A DNA stretch of 64,000 nt from Dyadobacter sp. CY312 (GTDB taxonomy: Bacteria > Bacteroidota > Bacteroidia > Cytophagales > Spirosomataceae), in assembly GCF_021390535.1 (NCBI RefSeq), contig NZ_JAJUXG010000017.1, forward strand, positions 62,001 through 126,000, read 5' to 3'. The position numbers and the translations under genes are program-made. This document shows positions 62,764 to 64,000 of this stretch, in pieces; positions within the stretch are counted from its first letter, which is position 1; each line of letters starts with the position of its first letter. Under the pieces are notes generated by a model. It did not search any database. It saw only the letters and a list, made by a program, of their open reading frames with translations, and was not told the origin of the DNA.

Positions 62764-63738
62764 ATGGATAACCTTATTAAAGAAAATACTGCAAAACCTT
62801 TACAACCAGATCAGGTTTCGGCCTTTGAAAGTTCGCTGAAATCCAACGATACCGAAGAGAAAATCGATATCTGGTTCTATCGCCCGATTGGTTACCAGAT
62901 CGCACTTTTTTGTGCCAAAATTGGCATGACACCCAATACGGTAACCATCATCAGTATCTTTTTTGGTGTCGCAGCGGGGATTCTTTTTTACAGTCAGGAT
63001 CTATGGGTGAACGTGATCGGGATGCTTTCGCTGGTATTCGCTAATTCGCTTGACAGCGCCGATGGGCAGCTTGCAAGATTGACCAATAACAAAAGCCGTT
63101 TAGGACGCATCCTGGATGGAGCTGCCGGAGATTTCTGGTTTATTTCCATACACATTGCCATCTGTTTGCGAAGCATGAACGAAGGCTGGACAGCATTGAT
63201 CTGGATTCCGGGTGTGCTCGCCGGTGCTTCCCACGTCGTGCAGTCTGCGATGGCCGATTATTACAGAAATGTGCATTTGTTCTTTATCAAGGGCACATCC
63301 GGCAGCGAGCTGGATAACAGCCGTGACTTACAGCGGGAATACAACCAGCTTACTTGGAAGAACGATTTTGGGATGAAACTGGTAGCTCGTTTTTACCTGA
63401 ATTATACCAAACAGCAGGAGTTCTTTTCACCCAAATTGCAGAAGCTGCTTGGCCTGGTTCGTGAAAAATACAGAAATGGTTTACCTCAGAACCTGATCAC
63501 CGATTTCAGAGCGCAGAACAGGCCATTGATGAAATATACCAACATTGTACAGTTCAATACCAGAGTACTGTTTTTGTTCCTTTGGTTATTTCTGGATCAG
63601 GCGTGGGTTTATTTTTTCTTTGACATTTTTATACTGAATCCGATTCTGATCTACATGTGTGTGAATCAGGAGAAAGTGAGCGGATATTTTTACAAAAAGA
63701 TTTCTACTGGTACCGAATATGGGGTCAAAAATATATAA
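62764..63738 (+). CDS. CDP-alcohol phosphatidyltransferase, candidate sphingolipid head-group transferase
   Basis: A 324-aa inner-membrane enzyme with several helices. The catalytic motif is at DSADGQLARLTNNKSRLGRILDGAAGD (about residues 98-124), giving D-x2-DG-x2-AR-x8-G-x3-D and then four instead of three residues before the last Asp. The family transfers a phospho-alcohol from a CDP donor to a lipid acceptor, or the reverse. Beside SPT and ceramide genes, phosphoceramide formation is the natural guess; ordinary phosphatidyl transfer is the alternative. Its stop lies 20 bp inside the next gene. Confidence 0.88.
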   Translation: MDNLIKENTAKPLQPDQVSAFESSLKSNDTEEKIDIWFYRPIGYQIALFCAKIGMTPNTVTIISIFFGVAAGILFYSQDLWVNVIGMLSLVFANSLDSADGQLARLTNNKSRLGRILDGAAGDFWFISIHIAICLRSMNEGWTALIWIPGVLAGASHVVQSAMADYYRNVHLFFIKGTSGSELDNSRDLQREYNQLTWKNDFGMKLVARFYLNYTKQQEFFSPKLQKLLGLVREKYRNGLPQNLITDFRAQNRPLMKYTNIVQFNTRVLFLFLWLFLDQAWVYFFFDIFILNPILIYMCVNQEKVSGYFYKKISTGTEYGVKNI

Positions 63739-64000
63739 GGCGGTATTTCTGCTGATCGGAATTCTCACGCTGGGCTATATGGTATATGGCATCGGGTTGG
63801 ATTCTATTTGGCTGAATATTCAAAAGACTGGTATCTGGTTTATCCCTGTTATCGGCAGTTGGCTCGTCATCTATATTCTGAATGCCTATGCGTTTAAAGC
63901 CATTATTCAGGAACCAGCTTTGCCCAGGAGCAACATGCTGTTTTGGGATGTATTGAGGCTGACCATAACCGGTTATGCGATCAACTACATCACGCCGTTT
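63719..64000 (+). CDS. Flippase-like membrane protein (LPG_synthase_TM type), 3' end outside window
   Basis: An open frame from ATG 63719 runs off the window (94 codons). It begins MGSKIYKAVFLLIGILTLGYMVYGIGLDSIW with a membrane helix, then WFIPVIGSWLVIYILNAYAFKAII and LRLTITGYAINYITPF. The last block matches the start of the lysylphosphatidylglycerol-synthase membrane region found in UPF0104/AglD-like proteins. It overlaps the CDP-alcohol transferase by 20 bp, so it is the next gene of the lipid operon. A flippase or lipid-modifying role is suggested by family and context. Confidence 0.75.
   Translation, partial: MGSKIYKAVFLLIGILTLGYMVYGIGLDSIWLNIQKTGIWFIPVIGSWLVIYILNAYAFKAIIQEPALPRSNMLFWDVLRLTITGYAINYITPF

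Overview
The window looks like chromosome of a Bacteroidota bacterium of the order Cytophagales. The closest feel is Dyadobacter or another Spirosomaceae, but that placement is inference. The reasons are three SusC/SusD pairs, a hybrid two-component sensor (HTCS), a FecI/FecR-type sigma/anti-sigma pair, a serine palmitoyltransferase cluster for sphingolipids, DUF5686 and DUF3078 outer-membrane proteins, and promoters of the TTTG...TAnnTTTG type. No tRNA, rRNA, CRISPR array, phage or insertion sequence was found.

Layout. 1-1808 (-): alaS, cut by the window edge. 2020-3555 (-): a two-gene unit of an 80-aa protein and an eight-cysteine 143-aa protein, with a metallo-beta-lactamase-fold hydrolase upstream. 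3832-23680 (+): a large polysaccharide utilisation locus. It opens with a truncated FecR-like gene, an ECF sigma factor and a full FecR anti-sigma. Next come SusC (with STN signalling domain)-SusD-SusC-SusD-DUF1735 lipoprotein, ended by a terminator, and then three polysaccharide lyase genes (heparinase II/III-like, PL38/alginate-lyase-like, PL8-like). The lyases point to a uronic-acid-containing glycan. 23935-27549 (+): TetR regulator, DUF3078 protein, serine hydrolase lipoprotein. 27687-37744: a second SusC/SusD pair (-) divergent from an HTCS regulator (+). The shared spacer carries a clear promoter and two direct repeats spaced 21 bp.

37848-49864: mixed functions. There is a lysine-rich 22-aa-repeat secreted protein, a SulP transporter, an ankyrin protein, a LuxR-type regulator whose receiver has lost its phospho-acceptor Asp, a DUF1801 protein, a metallophosphoesterase, an astacin-like metalloprotease without signal peptide, and a PSD1-cytochrome/DUF1501 pair. 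49942-53699: a small protein followed by an alkylation-repair island with an Ada-type Zn-binding protein, AlkB, an AraC-HTH/methyltransferase fusion, a second 2OG-Fe(II) dioxygenase and convergent AlkA. An identical 17-bp motif sits at the same distance from the -7 box of two of its promoters, and a 13/17 match precedes alkA. This is a probable adaptive-response operator.

54082-64000 (+): a TetR regulator, then a sphingolipid operon. Its genes are serine palmitoyltransferase, a GNAT-like candidate N-acyltransferase and an NAD-dependent epimerase-type candidate reductase, joined by 4-bp overlaps. They are followed by a DUF5686 protein, nucleotidyltransferase, ATP-grasp protein, CDP-alcohol phosphatidyltransferase and the start of a flippase-like membrane protein. 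Together they read as ceramide formation, head-group activation and transfer, and membrane handling.
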